Source: SXTU01 sp964496695 (GTDB taxonomy: Bacteria > Verrucomicrobiota > Verrucomicrobiia > Limisphaerales > SXTU01). Taken from it: a stretch of 64,000 nucleotides of DNA. The notes under the pieces are model-generated. The model was not told the origin of the DNA. It made no database searches and worked only from the letters and a program-made list of their open reading frames with translations. The stretch lies in the NCBI GenBank assembly GCA_964496695.1, contig CAZCBE010000002.1, positions 62,001 through 126,000 of the forward strand, written 5' to 3'. Numbering within the stretch: position 1 is the stretch's first letter; each line of letters opens with the position of its first letter. Position numbers and translations under genes: made by a program. Below, in pieces: positions 8,475-18,800 of the stretch.

Positions 8475-9227
8475 ATGAAATCGAAACTGTCCGTCCGCTC
8501 CTCCTCCCTGGCTCTCGCCACGCTTCTGCTCGCCGCGTTGACCCTCCCCGCCGCCGAACCGGTTCCGCCGAAGGGTTTCCGCGCGCTCTTCAACGGCAAA
8601 GACCTCACCGGCTGGTATGGTCTGAACCCGCACAACAGCGTAAAGCTCCAGGGCGAAAAGAAGGATGCCAACCTCAAGCAGCAGCGCGAGGAATTCTCAA
8701 AGCACTGGACCGTCGAGAACAGCGAACTGGTCAACAGCGGCACCGGCCCTTACGCCACGACGGATGCGGAGTTCGGCGACATCGAGTTCCTCATCGAATA
8801 CAAGACCGTGGCGAAGGCCGACAGCGGCATCTACCTGCGCGGCACGCCGCAGGTGCAGATCTGGGATGTGAACCAAGTGTTCAACGAGAAGAACCCCACG
8901 CGCAAGCCGCACCTCGGCTCCGGCGGTCTCTTTAACAACACGCCGGGCGCTCCCGGCCGCGATCCGCTCGTGGTGGCGGACAAACCCTTTGGCGAGTGGA
9001 ATACCTTTCGCATCCAGCAGGTCGGCGCGACCACCTGGGTGTGGCTCAACGGCAAGGTGGTGGTGGATCGGGCGGTGATGGAAAACTACTGGGACAAGAA
9101 GCAGCCGCTCCCGGCGAAAGGCCCGATCATGCTCCAGACCCACGGCGGCGAGATCCGCTGGCGGAACATCTTCGTGCGGGAGATCGGTGAGGCGGAGGGA
9201 AAGAAGCTGCTCGCAGGGGCAAAGTAA
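8475..9227 (+). CDS. Secreted DUF1080 (3-keto-disaccharide hydrolase family) protein
   Basis: 250 residues from ATG at 8475, giving a signal peptide (SSSLALATLLLAALTLPAAE). The DUF1080 pattern is clear: FRALFNGKDLTGWYGLNP, HWTVENSELVNSGTG, FEYK-like FLIEYKTVAKADSGIYLRG, and the C-terminal PIMLQTHGGEIRWRNIFVREI. The fold is a concanavalin-like jelly roll. Some members hydrolyse 3-keto-glycosides, others only bind sugars. It is followed after twelve bases by an esterase gene, consistent with joint action on glycans outside the cytoplasm. Confidence 0.9.
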   Translation: MKSKLSVRSSSLALATLLLAALTLPAAEPVPPKGFRALFNGKDLTGWYGLNPHNSVKLQGEKKDANLKQQREEFSKHWTVENSELVNSGTGPYATTDAEFGDIEFLIEYKTVAKADSGIYLRGTPQVQIWDVNQVFNEKNPTRKPHLGSGGLFNNTPGAPGRDPLVVADKPFGEWNTFRIQQVGATTWVWLNGKVVVDRAVMENYWDKKQPLPAKGPIMLQTHGGEIRWRNIFVREIGEAEGKKLLAGAK

Positions 9228-9239
9228 CTCACAAGTCGC

Positions 9240-10241
9240 ATGCGTCCCGTCAGTCTCATCCGTCGCCTCGCTTCTGCGATGCTGCTGCTGGCCTTCGTCG
9301 CACAGCCTCAAGCAGCCGAATCACCTAAAGTCGTCAAAGTCTTCATCCTCGCCGGCCAGTCGAACATGGAAGGGCACGGGTTCATCGCGGCGGACCCTAA
9401 ACGAAACGGTGGCAAAGGCTCGCTGGAGTTCCTGTTGAAGGACGCGGCCACCGCGTCGAAGTTTGCGCATCTCGCGGATGCCGCAGGCAAGTGGCGCGTG
9501 CGTGACGATGTCTTCATCCACTACCTCCAGCGGAAGGGGCCGCTCACCACCGGCTTTGGCGCGAAGGATACGCTCATTGGCCCGGAGCTGGGCTTCGGCT
9601 GGGTGACGGGCGATGCGCTGAAGGAGCCGGTGCTGCTCATCAAATGTGCCTGGGGCGGTAAGAGCCTCGCGGTGGACTTCCGTCCGCCCAGCGCGGGGAA
9701 GCTGCCGTATTCCATGGGTGAGAAGGCGGATGCCGCCCTCGCGCAAGACCCGGCCATGCTCGGCAAGTATTATCGCGAAACCGTGGCGCTCACGAAGGCC
9801 GCGCTGGCGCAAGTGAAGGAACTCGTGCCCGGCAGCGACGGGCGCTACGAGATCGTCGGCTTCGGCTGGCACCAAGGGTGGAATGATCGCATCAACGACA
9901 AGTTCAACGCGGAATACGAGAGCAACATGGCGCACTTTATCCGCGACATCCGTCGCGACCTGGGCGTGGCGAAGCTGCCGTTCGTGATCGCGGAGAGCGG
10001 CATGAGCGGCTTTGAGGAAAAGCATCCGCGCGCCCTCTCGCTCATGAAGGCGCAGGCCGCGGTGGCCGATTATCCTGAGTTCAAAGGCAATGTCGGCTTC
10101 GTCGGCACCAAGGCCTTCTGGCGTCCCGTCGAGTCCTCGCCGTCAGGGCAGGGCTACCACTGGAACACGAACGCGGAGACTTATTATCTGATTGGTGAGG
10201 CGATGGGCCGGGCGATGCTCAAGCTCCTGGAGAAACCCTAA
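9240..10241 (+). CDS. Sialate O-acetylesterase-like SGNH hydrolase (SASA/DUF303)
   Basis: 333 residues with a signal peptide (ASAMLLLAFVAQPQAAES). The SASA nucleophile block FILAGQSNMEGHG places Ser41 as catalytic, and GFGWHQGWND near residue 207 supplies the glycine/histidine/asparagine block of the family. These enzymes remove acetyl groups from sialic acids or plant polysaccharides. The DUF1080 gene lies twelve bases upstream, and its last base overlaps the ATG of the giant cytochrome gene (TAATG), so a single operon 8475-20800 is plausible. Confidence 0.88.
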   Translation: MRPVSLIRRLASAMLLLAFVAQPQAAESPKVVKVFILAGQSNMEGHGFIAADPKRNGGKGSLEFLLKDAATASKFAHLADAAGKWRVRDDVFIHYLQRKGPLTTGFGAKDTLIGPELGFGWVTGDALKEPVLLIKCAWGGKSLAVDFRPPSAGKLPYSMGEKADAALAQDPAMLGKYYRETVALTKAALAQVKELVPGSDGRYEIVGFGWHQGWNDRINDKFNAEYESNMAHFIRDIRRDLGVAKLPFVIAESGMSGFEEKHPRALSLMKAQAAVADYPEFKGNVGFVGTKAFWRPVESSPSGQGYHWNTNAETYYLIGEAMGRAMLKLLEKP

Positions 10242-13200
10242 TGAGATTTGTCCTTCCTTTGGTGGCAGTCACGCTGGCGTTGTCGGCTGGCCTTATGCAT
10301 GCGGCCCCGGCCGATTATCAAAAGGACATCCGCCCGCTGCTCAACGAGTTCTGCCTCAAGTGTCACTCGACCAAGGATCAGAAGGGCGACCTCGACTTGG
10401 AGCGGTTCAAGTCGCTGGACTCTGTGAAGCGCGACGCCAAGGTCTGGCTGCAGGTGGAGGAACAGATCGAACTGGGTGAGATGCCCCCCAAGGACAAGCC
10501 ACAGCTCTCCAGCGCACAGAAAACCCAGCTCATGACGTGGTTGCGCGGCACGCTCAATGACATCGCGAAAGCCAATGCGGGCGACCCCGGGCCGGTTGTC
10601 CTCCGCCGCCTCTCGAACGCCGAATACACCTATACCGTGCGCGACCTCACGGGCGTCGAGTCCCTCGATCCCGCGCGCGAGTTCCCTGTGGATGGCGCGG
10701 CGGGCGAGGGCTTCTCGAACACCGGCGCGGCGCTCGTCATGTCGCCCGCGCTGCTCACGAAGTATCTTGATGCCGCGAAAGACATCGCCGCGCACGCCGT
10801 GCTGCTGCCCGATGGCGTGCGGTTCTCGCCGAGCACTTCACAGCGTGACTGGAGCGAGGAGCGGCTCACGGCCATCCGCACGTTCTATGCGCAGTTCACT
10901 GAGAAGGGCGGCGGCACGGCGGTCAATCTGCAGGGCATCAAGTTCGACACCAAGGACGGCGGCGTGCTGCCGCTTGAAAAGTATCTTGCTGCGACGCTCG
11001 CCGAGCGCGATGTGTTGGCTACCAAGCGCAAGTCAATTGCCGACATCGCCAAGGAACGCGGCCTCAACGCGAAATATCTCGGCACGCTCTGGGCCGCGCT
11101 CAACGGCACGGAGCCTTCGCTGGTGCTGGATCTCGTCCGTGCCCAATGGCGCGCCGCGAAGCCTGCGGACGCGTCGGCCCTGGTCGCCTCGATCGCGCAG
11201 TGGCAGCGGACCTTGTGGCGCTTCACGACCGTCGGTCACATCGGCAAGCGCAACGGTCCGTTGGCGTGGCAGGTTCCGGTGCTTCCACTCGCCGCCTCGC
11301 AGGAGATACGAGTGAAGCTCGCCGCGCCAAGCAACGGCAACGAAGTCACCTTTTATCTCCTCGCGTCCGATGCGGGCGACGGCAACGGGCACGATTTCGC
11401 CGTCTGGGAAAATCCGCGGCTGATCGCGCCTGGCCGGCCCGACCTGCGCCTGCGTGATGTGCGCGAGGCGGTCCTGGCCTTCCAATCGCAGCGCGAGCGC
11501 GTCGCGGCCAGCGCGGCCAAGTGTCTTGCGGCGGCGGCGGAAGCCGCGGCGATGTCTGACCGTGCCGCTGTTGACCAGCTCGCGCAGAAGCACGGCGTCG
11601 AGCCAACGCTGTTGGTGGCGTGGCTGGATTATCTCGGCATCGGCGGCGGGCCGGTGCGGGTGACCTCGCACATGACCAAGAAGGCCGAGAACGCGAACAA
11701 TTACGATTTCATCAAGGGCTGGACCGGTGCGGATGCATTGAGCGTGCTGGCGAATTCGAGCGACCAGGCCGTGCGTATTCCCGGCCACATGAAGCCGCAC
11801 AGCGTCGGCGTGCATCCGTCGCCGAAGCTGCGCGTGTGCGTCGGTTGGAGCAGCCTGGTCGCGGCGACCGTGCGCGTCGAGGCTGCGGTGCAGCACGCGC
11901 ATCCCGAGTGCGGCAACGGGGTCACCTGGGCTGTGGAACTTCGGCGGGGCAGCACGCGCCAGCGCCTGGCCGCCGGCACCGCCCAGGGCGCGAAGGAAGT
12001 GAAAGTTCCGCTGGTGGAAAACCTCGCGGTGCAGCCGGGCGACCTGCTCTCGCTCGTCATCGGCCCGCGCGACGGCAACCACTCGTGCGACATGACGGCA
12101 GTGGACCTGGACATCAAGAGCGCCGACGGCAAGCAGTGGAACGTCGCACGCGACGTCTCGCCGAACATCCTCGCTGGCAACCCGCACGCGGACGGCTTGG
12201 GCAACCCCGGCGTCTGGCATTTCTACAGCGAGCCGGACAGCGGTGGCGGGGCGGACTCCGTGATCCCGGCCGGCTCGGTCTTGGCGAAATGGCGTGCTGC
12301 CACTGACGCGAGGGAGCGAAGCCGGCTGGCGGACGAGGTGCAAAGGTTGTTGCAGGGCAATGCGGCTGGTCTGGCCAAGGGTGCGCCTGATCTGGTCCTT
12401 CATCGCGAACTTACGTCGCTTGGCGGCCCGCTGTTCAAGCACCAACCGGGTAGCAGCCGACGTGAGGAGGCTCCGATCAAACCCCGCGATAATCAGAGCC
12501 TCCTCACGTCGGCTGCTACCTGGGGTCTTGATCCCGCGCTCTTCGGCAAGCACCCGAATGGCACCGCCCTTCCGGCGGCGAATCTTTGCGTGCGCGCGCC
12601 TTCGCTCATTGAGGTGCGTCTGCCCGCAGCGTTGGTCGAAGGCTGCGAGTTCGTGACCACCGCCACCTTGCACCGCGAGACCGGGGCGGAAGGCAGCGTG
12701 CAAATGCAGGTGCTGACGAACAAGCCTGCGAGCGCCTCCGGCCTCGCGGCCGGCACGGCGACGGTGCTGGGCGGCAAGAGCACCTGGTCGGACGGCGAGC
12801 GGCCCGTGGGGTCGGACGCGCCCATTCTCGTGGCGGAAGGCAGCGCGTCACGCAAACGCATCGAGACGGCGCTCGACGGGTTCCGCCAGCTCTTCCCCGC
12901 CGCACTCTGCTACACGAAGATCGTGCCAGTGGACGAGGTCGTGACCCTCACGCTCTATTATCGTGAGGATGACCAGCTTCGCCGCCTGATGCTGGATGAT
13001 GCGCAGGCCGCCGAGCTGGACCGGCTCTGGGCCGAACTGCACTTTGTCAGTCACAGCCCGCTCAAGCTCGTGGATGCCTTCGAGCAGCTCTGGCAGTTCG
13101 CCACGCAGGACGCGGACCCGAGCGCCTTCACGCCGATGCGCGAGCCGATCAAGCAGCGCGCGGAGGTCTTTCGCAAGGAACTGGTCGCCGCCGAGCCGAA

Positions 13201-14449
13201 GCAGATCGAGGCGGTGTTGAACTTCGCCGGACAGGCATGGCGACGTCAGCTTACGAGTGCTGAAAGGACCGAACTTGGCGCGCTCTATCGCACTTTCCGC
13301 GCTCAGGAGCTTTCGCACGACGCCGCGCTGCGCATGACGCTAGCCCGGGTGTTTGTTGCGCCAGGCTTTCTCTACAAGCTGGAGAAGCCTGCGCCGGGCA
13401 CCGCGCAGTCGCCGGTAAGTGATACGGAGCTGGCCACCCGGCTGAGCTACTTCCTCTGGTCCTCCACGCCGGACAGTGAACTGGCCGGGCTGGCGTCAGC
13501 AGGCAAGCTGCGCAATCCCGAGGTGCTTGCGACCCAGATGCGGCGGATGCTGAAGGACCCGCGGGTGCGGCGGCTGGCGGTGGAGTTCGGCGCGCAGTGG
13601 CTGCACACGCGCGACCTCGACAAGCTCGACGAGAAGAGCGAGCGGCACTTCCCGACGTTCGCCTCGGTGCGCGGCGCGCTGAATGAGGAACCGATTCGCT
13701 TCTTCACCGACCTCTTCCAGCACGACGGCTCCGTGCTGGCGCTGCTGGATGCGGACTACACGTTCGTGAACGGCACGTTGGCGAAGCACTACGGATTGAC
13801 CGGTGTGAACGGCAACGAGTGGCGGCGGGTGGAGGGCGTGCGCGCGCAGGGCCGCGGCGGCGTGCTGGGCTTCGGCGCGACGCTGGCGAAGCAGAGCGGG
13901 GCTTCGCGCACGAGTCCGATTCTGCGCGGCAACTGGCTCAGCGAAACCCTGCTCGGCGAGCGTCTGCCGCGTCCGCCCAAGGGCGTGCCCGTGCTGCCCG
14001 AGGAAGCCCCCGCCGGACTCACCGAGCGCGCGCTGACCGAGAAGCATAGCAGCGACCCGAAGTGCGCCGGCTGCCACGCGCGCATTGATCCGTTCGGCTT
14101 CGCCCTGGAGCGCTATGACGCCATCGGCCGGCTACGGACGAAGGATGCAGCCGGCCTGGCGATTGACACCCGCACCCGCACGGCGGACGGCACGGCACTG
14201 GATGGCCTCGACGGGCTGCGGAACTACCTGCTCACGACGCGCCGCGAGGCTTTCGAGCGGCAGTTCTGCCGGAAGCTGCTCGGCTACGCGCTTGGGCGCG
14301 GCGTGCTGTTGAGCGACCAGCCGTTGATTGACGAGATGGTGAAGCAGCTTGCGGCGAACGAACATCGCGTCGGTTCCGTCGTCGAACTGATCGTGCGCAG
14401 CCGCCAGTTCCGTGAAATTCGCAGTCGCGACCGGGCCTCGGCCGAGTAA
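10241..14449 (+). CDS. Giant exported cytochrome c / DUF1587-DUF1595-DUF1592-DUF1588-DUF1585 protein
   Basis: 1402 residues with a signal peptide. A planctomycete-type cytochrome motif FCLKCHS (C38, C41, H42) opens the protein and DUF1587 (LRRLSNAEYTYTVRDL) follows near residue 115. DUF1595, DUF1592 (about 1060-1190), DUF1588 (about 1205-1305, with SGASRTSPILRGNW and a second motif CAGCH) and DUF1585 close it. The family appears to be a periplasmic redox scaffold of unknown substrate. Residues 737-760 derive from a palindromic repeat inserted in frame at 12449-12520. The next gene encodes the DUF1552 protein usually paired with this family. Confidence 0.9.
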   Translation: MRFVLPLVAVTLALSAGLMHAAPADYQKDIRPLLNEFCLKCHSTKDQKGDLDLERFKSLDSVKRDAKVWLQVEEQIELGEMPPKDKPQLSSAQKTQLMTWLRGTLNDIAKANAGDPGPVVLRRLSNAEYTYTVRDLTGVESLDPAREFPVDGAAGEGFSNTGAALVMSPALLTKYLDAAKDIAAHAVLLPDGVRFSPSTSQRDWSEERLTAIRTFYAQFTEKGGGTAVNLQGIKFDTKDGGVLPLEKYLAATLAERDVLATKRKSIADIAKERGLNAKYLGTLWAALNGTEPSLVLDLVRAQWRAAKPADASALVASIAQWQRTLWRFTTVGHIGKRNGPLAWQVPVLPLAASQEIRVKLAAPSNGNEVTFYLLASDAGDGNGHDFAVWENPRLIAPGRPDLRLRDVREAVLAFQSQRERVAASAAKCLAAAAEAAAMSDRAAVDQLAQKHGVEPTLLVAWLDYLGIGGGPVRVTSHMTKKAENANNYDFIKGWTGADALSVLANSSDQAVRIPGHMKPHSVGVHPSPKLRVCVGWSSLVAATVRVEAAVQHAHPECGNGVTWAVELRRGSTRQRLAAGTAQGAKEVKVPLVENLAVQPGDLLSLVIGPRDGNHSCDMTAVDLDIKSADGKQWNVARDVSPNILAGNPHADGLGNPGVWHFYSEPDSGGGADSVIPAGSVLAKWRAATDARERSRLADEVQRLLQGNAAGLAKGAPDLVLHRELTSLGGPLFKHQPGSSRREEAPIKPRDNQSLLTSAATWGLDPALFGKHPNGTALPAANLCVRAPSLIEVRLPAALVEGCEFVTTATLHRETGAEGSVQMQVLTNKPASASGLAAGTATVLGGKSTWSDGERPVGSDAPILVAEGSASRKRIETALDGFRQLFPAALCYTKIVPVDEVVTLTLYYREDDQLRRLMLDDAQAAELDRLWAELHFVSHSPLKLVDAFEQLWQFATQDADPSAFTPMREPIKQRAEVFRKELVAAEPKQIEAVLNFAGQAWRRQLTSAERTELGALYRTFRAQELSHDAALRMTLARVFVAPGFLYKLEKPAPGTAQSPVSDTELATRLSYFLWSSTPDSELAGLASAGKLRNPEVLATQMRRMLKDPRVRRLAVEFGAQWLHTRDLDKLDEKSERHFPTFASVRGALNEEPIRFFTDLFQHDGSVLALLDADYTFVNGTLAKHYGLTGVNGNEWRRVEGVRAQGRGGVLGFGATLAKQSGASRTSPILRGNWLSETLLGERLPRPPKGVPVLPEEAPAGLTERALTEKHSSDPKCAGCHARIDPFGFALERYDAIGRLRTKDAAGLAIDTRTRTADGTALDGLDGLRNYLLTTRREAFERQFCRKLLGYALGRGVLLSDQPLIDEMVKQLAANEHRVGSVVELIVRSRQFREIRSRDRASAE
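12449..12520. repeat. Palindromic element inserted in frame inside the DUF1592 gene
   Basis: Perfect 25-bp arms at 12449-12473 and 12496-12520 flank a 22-nt loop. The element is 72 bp, a multiple of three, and leaves the host gene open. It is translated as GSSRREEAP...SLLTSAAT. From memory, peptides of the SSRREEA/LLTSAAT type recur in verrucomicrobial proteins, as expected for a mobile palindrome tolerated inside genes. Confidence 0.92.
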
Positions 14450-14461
14450 ACTTTCAAAACT

Positions 14462-15793
14462 ATGAGCACCCATCGCTTCAACCGCCGCGCCTTCCTGCGC
14501 GGCGTCGGCGTCACCATGGCGCTGCCGTGGATGGAGTCCTTCAACGTGTGGGGCGATGAGCCGGGCAAGAGCAAGCCGGCCAGTGAGGCTCCGGTGCGGC
14601 TCGCGGTGCTGTTCTCCGGCAACGGCTTTCACTCGAAGGAATGGTGGGCCAAGGGCGAGGGCAAGGCGATGGAACTGGGCCGGGTGCTCGCGCCGCTGCA
14701 TGACCTCCGCGAGAAGCTGACCTTCGTGCGCGGCCTGTATCACGAGGAGGCGCGCAAGGGGAACATCCACAGTTCGCAGACGGGCAACATGCTCTCGGGC
14801 GCGCCCATCGCATCAGGCGGGGAGATTCGGTCGGGCACGAGCTTTGACCAGTTGCTGGCGCAGACGTATGGGCGTTCGACGAAGGTGCCGAGTCTCGTGC
14901 TGGGCTGCGAGCACTCGAACCCGTCGGTGCATAAGAACTACTCGATGCTCTACAGCTCGCACATCTCGTGGAGTTCACCCACCACGCCGACGCCGCTGGA
15001 GCTATATCCGGCGCTGGCGTTCGACCGGCTGTTCAAGGACGAGGCCACGCCCGGCGACAAGAGCGTGCTGGATGCGGTGCTGACGGACGCGCAGGACCTG
15101 CGCCGCAGCATCAGCAAGGGCGACCAGCGCAAGCTCGACGAGTATCTCGACTCGGTGCGTGACGTGGAGAAGCGCATTGAGAACGCCGGCAAGCGCGGCG
15201 AAGTGCAGGGCTGGCGGCCCACGCTTGACAAGCCCAATATCAAGCGTCCGGCCGACGGCATCCCGCAGGATGTCGGCGAGCACATGCGGCTCATGTGCGA
15301 TCTGCTGGTGCTGGGTTTCCAGACGGACACCACGCGCATCACGACGCTGAAGCTGAACAACGACCACAGCGCGCTGCGCTTCCCGAACCTGCCCAGCGTG
15401 CAGCAGGCGGGCCACGGCATTGACTACATGATCCACCACCTGCTCTCGCACAGCGACGGCGAGGACTGGCTGAAGGTGAACCAGTTCTTCATGGAGCAGG
15501 TGGCGTATGTCGCGAAGAAGCTCGACGCGATTCAGGAAGGGCCGCGCACGCTGCTCGACAACACGATGCTCATGCACTGTTCCAGCATGATGGCCGGGGC
15601 GAGACACGACAACGACCAGCTCCCGGTCATCGTCCTCGGCGGCGCCGGTGGCCGCCTCAAAGGCGGTCGCGCCCTCGATTACAAGGACAAGCCCGACCGC
15701 CAGCTCTGCCGGCTCTATCTCTCGATGATGGACAAGATGGCGGTGCGGCCAGCGAGCTTTGGCGATGGGAAGAAGCCGTTGGAGGAGGTCTGA
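14462..15793 (+). CDS. DUF1552 family protein, Tat-exported
   Basis: 443 residues with a twin-arginine leader (FNRRAFLRGVGVTMALPWME). Conserved DUF1552 blocks are visible: RLAVLFSGNGFHSKEWW, the region near SKVPSLVLGCEHS-like VPSLVLGCEHSN, KLDEYLDSVRDVEKRI and DYMIHHLLSHSDG. The family is almost always encoded directly after a DUF1592 gene, as here with a gap of twelve bases. Function is unknown; sequence features and Tat export point to a periplasmic partner protein. A second, divergent copy lies at 19508. Confidence 0.9.
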   Translation: MSTHRFNRRAFLRGVGVTMALPWMESFNVWGDEPGKSKPASEAPVRLAVLFSGNGFHSKEWWAKGEGKAMELGRVLAPLHDLREKLTFVRGLYHEEARKGNIHSSQTGNMLSGAPIASGGEIRSGTSFDQLLAQTYGRSTKVPSLVLGCEHSNPSVHKNYSMLYSSHISWSSPTTPTPLELYPALAFDRLFKDEATPGDKSVLDAVLTDAQDLRRSISKGDQRKLDEYLDSVRDVEKRIENAGKRGEVQGWRPTLDKPNIKRPADGIPQDVGEHMRLMCDLLVLGFQTDTTRITTLKLNNDHSALRFPNLPSVQQAGHGIDYMIHHLLSHSDGEDWLKVNQFFMEQVAYVAKKLDAIQEGPRTLLDNTMLMHCSSMMAGARHDNDQLPVIVLGGAGGRLKGGRALDYKDKPDRQLCRLYLSMMDKMAVRPASFGDGKKPLEEV

Positions 15794-15879
15794 GGGCTTG
15801 CGCGTCTGACAAGCCAGTTCATCCGCTAAACCGGCCCGCGCGGACCGTCGCATCACCCTTTCTTCCAGGAAACCAACCG

Positions 15880-18800
15880 ATGAACCTTCTCTTCATCCTG
15901 CCTGTGGTCCTGCTCTTTTCCTTCGGCCAGCTTCGCGCTGCGGATGCCAGCGCAAGCGTTGCCATGGCGGAAAAACATCGTGCCTTGTTCAAGACGCATT
16001 GCGTCTCCTGTCATGGACCGGAGAAGCAGAAAGGCAAGTTCCGCGTGGATGATCTGCCCTTCACCCTCTCGAACATCGAGACGGCGGAGCGCTGGCAGAA
16101 GGTGCTCAACGCACTGAACTCCGGCGAGATGCCGCCGGAGGGCGAGCCGCCGCTGCCGAATGCCGCGAAGGCTGATTTCCTCGATGATCTGGCGAACGTG
16201 ATGGTGGCGGCACGGCGGAGCCTGAGCGATCAGAACGGCGTCATCACCATGCGGCGGCTCAACCGGCGAGAGTATCGGAACACGCTGCGCGAGCTGCTCG
16301 GGGTGGAGATCAACGTGGCGGAGCTGCCGTCGGACACGGGCACCGGCGGCTTTGACACGGCGGGCGTGAACCTGTTCATGTCGGCGAACCAGTTCGAGCA
16401 GTATCAATCGCTCGGACGCGAGGCGCTGGTGGAGGCCTTTGCCTGGCAGGCGGCGGCGGGCGAGGAGCGCAAGCTGCGCTACGAGGCGGAGAGTTCGCTC
16501 AAGGTCATCACCAAGAATTACCAGGAGAAGCTCGATGCGCTGGAGCGGGCGAAGCAGTGGGTGAAGGCCGTGGATGCAGCAGCGGCTCGCCCAGAGAACG
16601 CAAAGGTTGTGGCGGTGCTGCGGGCAGAGTCGAAGAGCGGCGACCTCTTCCGCCGGTCGTGGGCGAAGCTCAAGGGCGCGCCCGCGCCGGAGGATTTTGG
16701 CTTCCGAACGGTGGAGAACAACGCCGACAAGGCCAACGGTGCGCTGAGCTACGGAACACCGACCGGGGCGGGTTACATGCGGCCTTACCACGAACACTAT
16801 CTGAAGCAGCCGCACCTGGACACGGGTGCCTATCTGACCATCATGGCCGGCAATGACCTTGGCAACGACGCGCTGAGCATCTACGTGCCGCCGAGCTGGC
16901 CGGTGGGGGATTACACGGTGCGCGTGCGCGTGGCGGCGACGCCGCAGGCTTCGCCGGAGCGGCGCTTCATCGAGTTCGGCATTCACCCGCGCAACGGGCA
17001 GGTGATGAGCACGCATGAGGTCACGGGCACGCTGGCCGCGCCGCAAATCATTGAGATTCCCCTCACGCTGACCAAGGGCAACCAGGACCGCGACAACCGC
17101 ACGATCTTCATTCGCGAGAAGGGCAGCAACGATCACTACACCCAGACCCGCCTCATCTTTAACCAGGGCAAGGCAAAGAACGGGATCGGCCCGGAACTGG
17201 CACTGTGGGTGGACTGGGTGGAGGTCGAGCGCAAAACGAAAACCGCACCGGTGAGCGCTCCAGCGGTGGTGAAGTTCGGCATTGGTGACAACCGTCAGGT
17301 CGGCTCCGTTTCCGCAAAAGGGCTGACCGCCGTGCGCTTCGAGTGCGAGACCGCGAACGAGAAGGTGTCCAAGTATGTCGCCGGGCAGATTGATGCGCGG
17401 GACCGGGCGCAGCGCTGGGTGAAGGCGGTGGAGGAGGCCGCTGCACGGCCGGAGAACAAGGAGATTGTTGCTGAACTGAAGAAGAACTCGAAGAACGACG
17501 CCATCTTCCGCCGCTCATGGGACAAGCTCAAAGGCGCGCCCTCGCCCGAGTCGTTCGGCTTCAAGACGGAGGAGAACAACGCGGACAAGGCCAACAGCGC
17601 GCTCGGGGAGAACTGGCAGAAGTATCATGAGTATTACCTGCGGCAGCCTGGCCTCGACCGCGGCGCGTATCTCGGCACGCCCACGATGCACCCGGCGGTG
17701 ATGGCGCTGGGCTTCCTGCAGTTGCCCGTGCCCGGCGAGTGGACCAGCGGCAACTACGTCTTTCGCGTGCGCCTGGCGGCGGCGAAGGACGCGCGGCCGG
17801 AGCAGCGCTTTCTCGAAGTGGGCATGCATCCGCGCAATGGCATGGTCCGCGCGACGTTCGAGGTTACGGGCACGATGGACCGGCCGCAGATCGTCGAAAT
17901 GCCCTTCACGCTCACGCGTTCCCAGACTGATGCGGGTGATCGCACCCTGTTCATCCGTGAGAAAGGTGCCTGGGACAGCAACGAGGAAGGGGGACGCAAA
18001 CGTGCGGAAGCGCTGAAGCGCAACGGCATCGGCCCCGAGGCCGTGCTATGGATTGACTACATGGAAATCGAGCGGCTCAGCGACGCCGTCCGCCCGCAGC
18101 CGCCCGGCCTGGCGGCGCTCGCTGGCCTCCCGGTGGATGATAAGACCAGTGCGCCGTCATCCACCGAGGTGCAAGCGGCGCTCGCCCGTTTCGCCACGGT
18201 GGCGTTCCGCGGCACCGAACCGCCGGCGAGCTATCTGCAACGGCTCGCCAGCATCTACGACACGCAGTTGAAGTCCGGCACGAAGCACAGCGTGGCGCTG
18301 CGGGAGACGCTCGCCGTGGTGTTGTCATCGCCCATGTTTCTCTATCTCGCCGAGCCGGCCGCCGATGAGAAGCGCCGTCCGCTTACCGGTCCCGAACTGG
18401 CCACGCGGCTTGCCTATTTTCTCTGGAGCGCGCCGCCGGATGAGACGCTGCTGGAGCTGGCCAGACGCGGCGAACTGGCGAAGCCCGAGGTGCTCGCCGC
18501 CGAGACCGCGCGGTTGCTGGATGACCCGCGTGCGCAGGACTTCGTGCGCGGCTTCCTGTTCCAGTGGCTGGGGATGGACCGGCTCGATTTCTTCGAGGTG
18601 AACCGCGCGAAATACCCGCGCTTCGATGACAGCACCCGGCTGGCCGCGAAGAACGAGGTGTATGAAACCTTTGCCCATGTCCTGCGGCACAACGCCCCGC
18701 TGCGCGATCTCCTCAAGTCCGACTATGTCGTCGTCAATCACCTGCTGGCGGACTTCTACGGCATTCCCGGCGTGAGCGGCGATGCCTACCAGAAGGTGTC

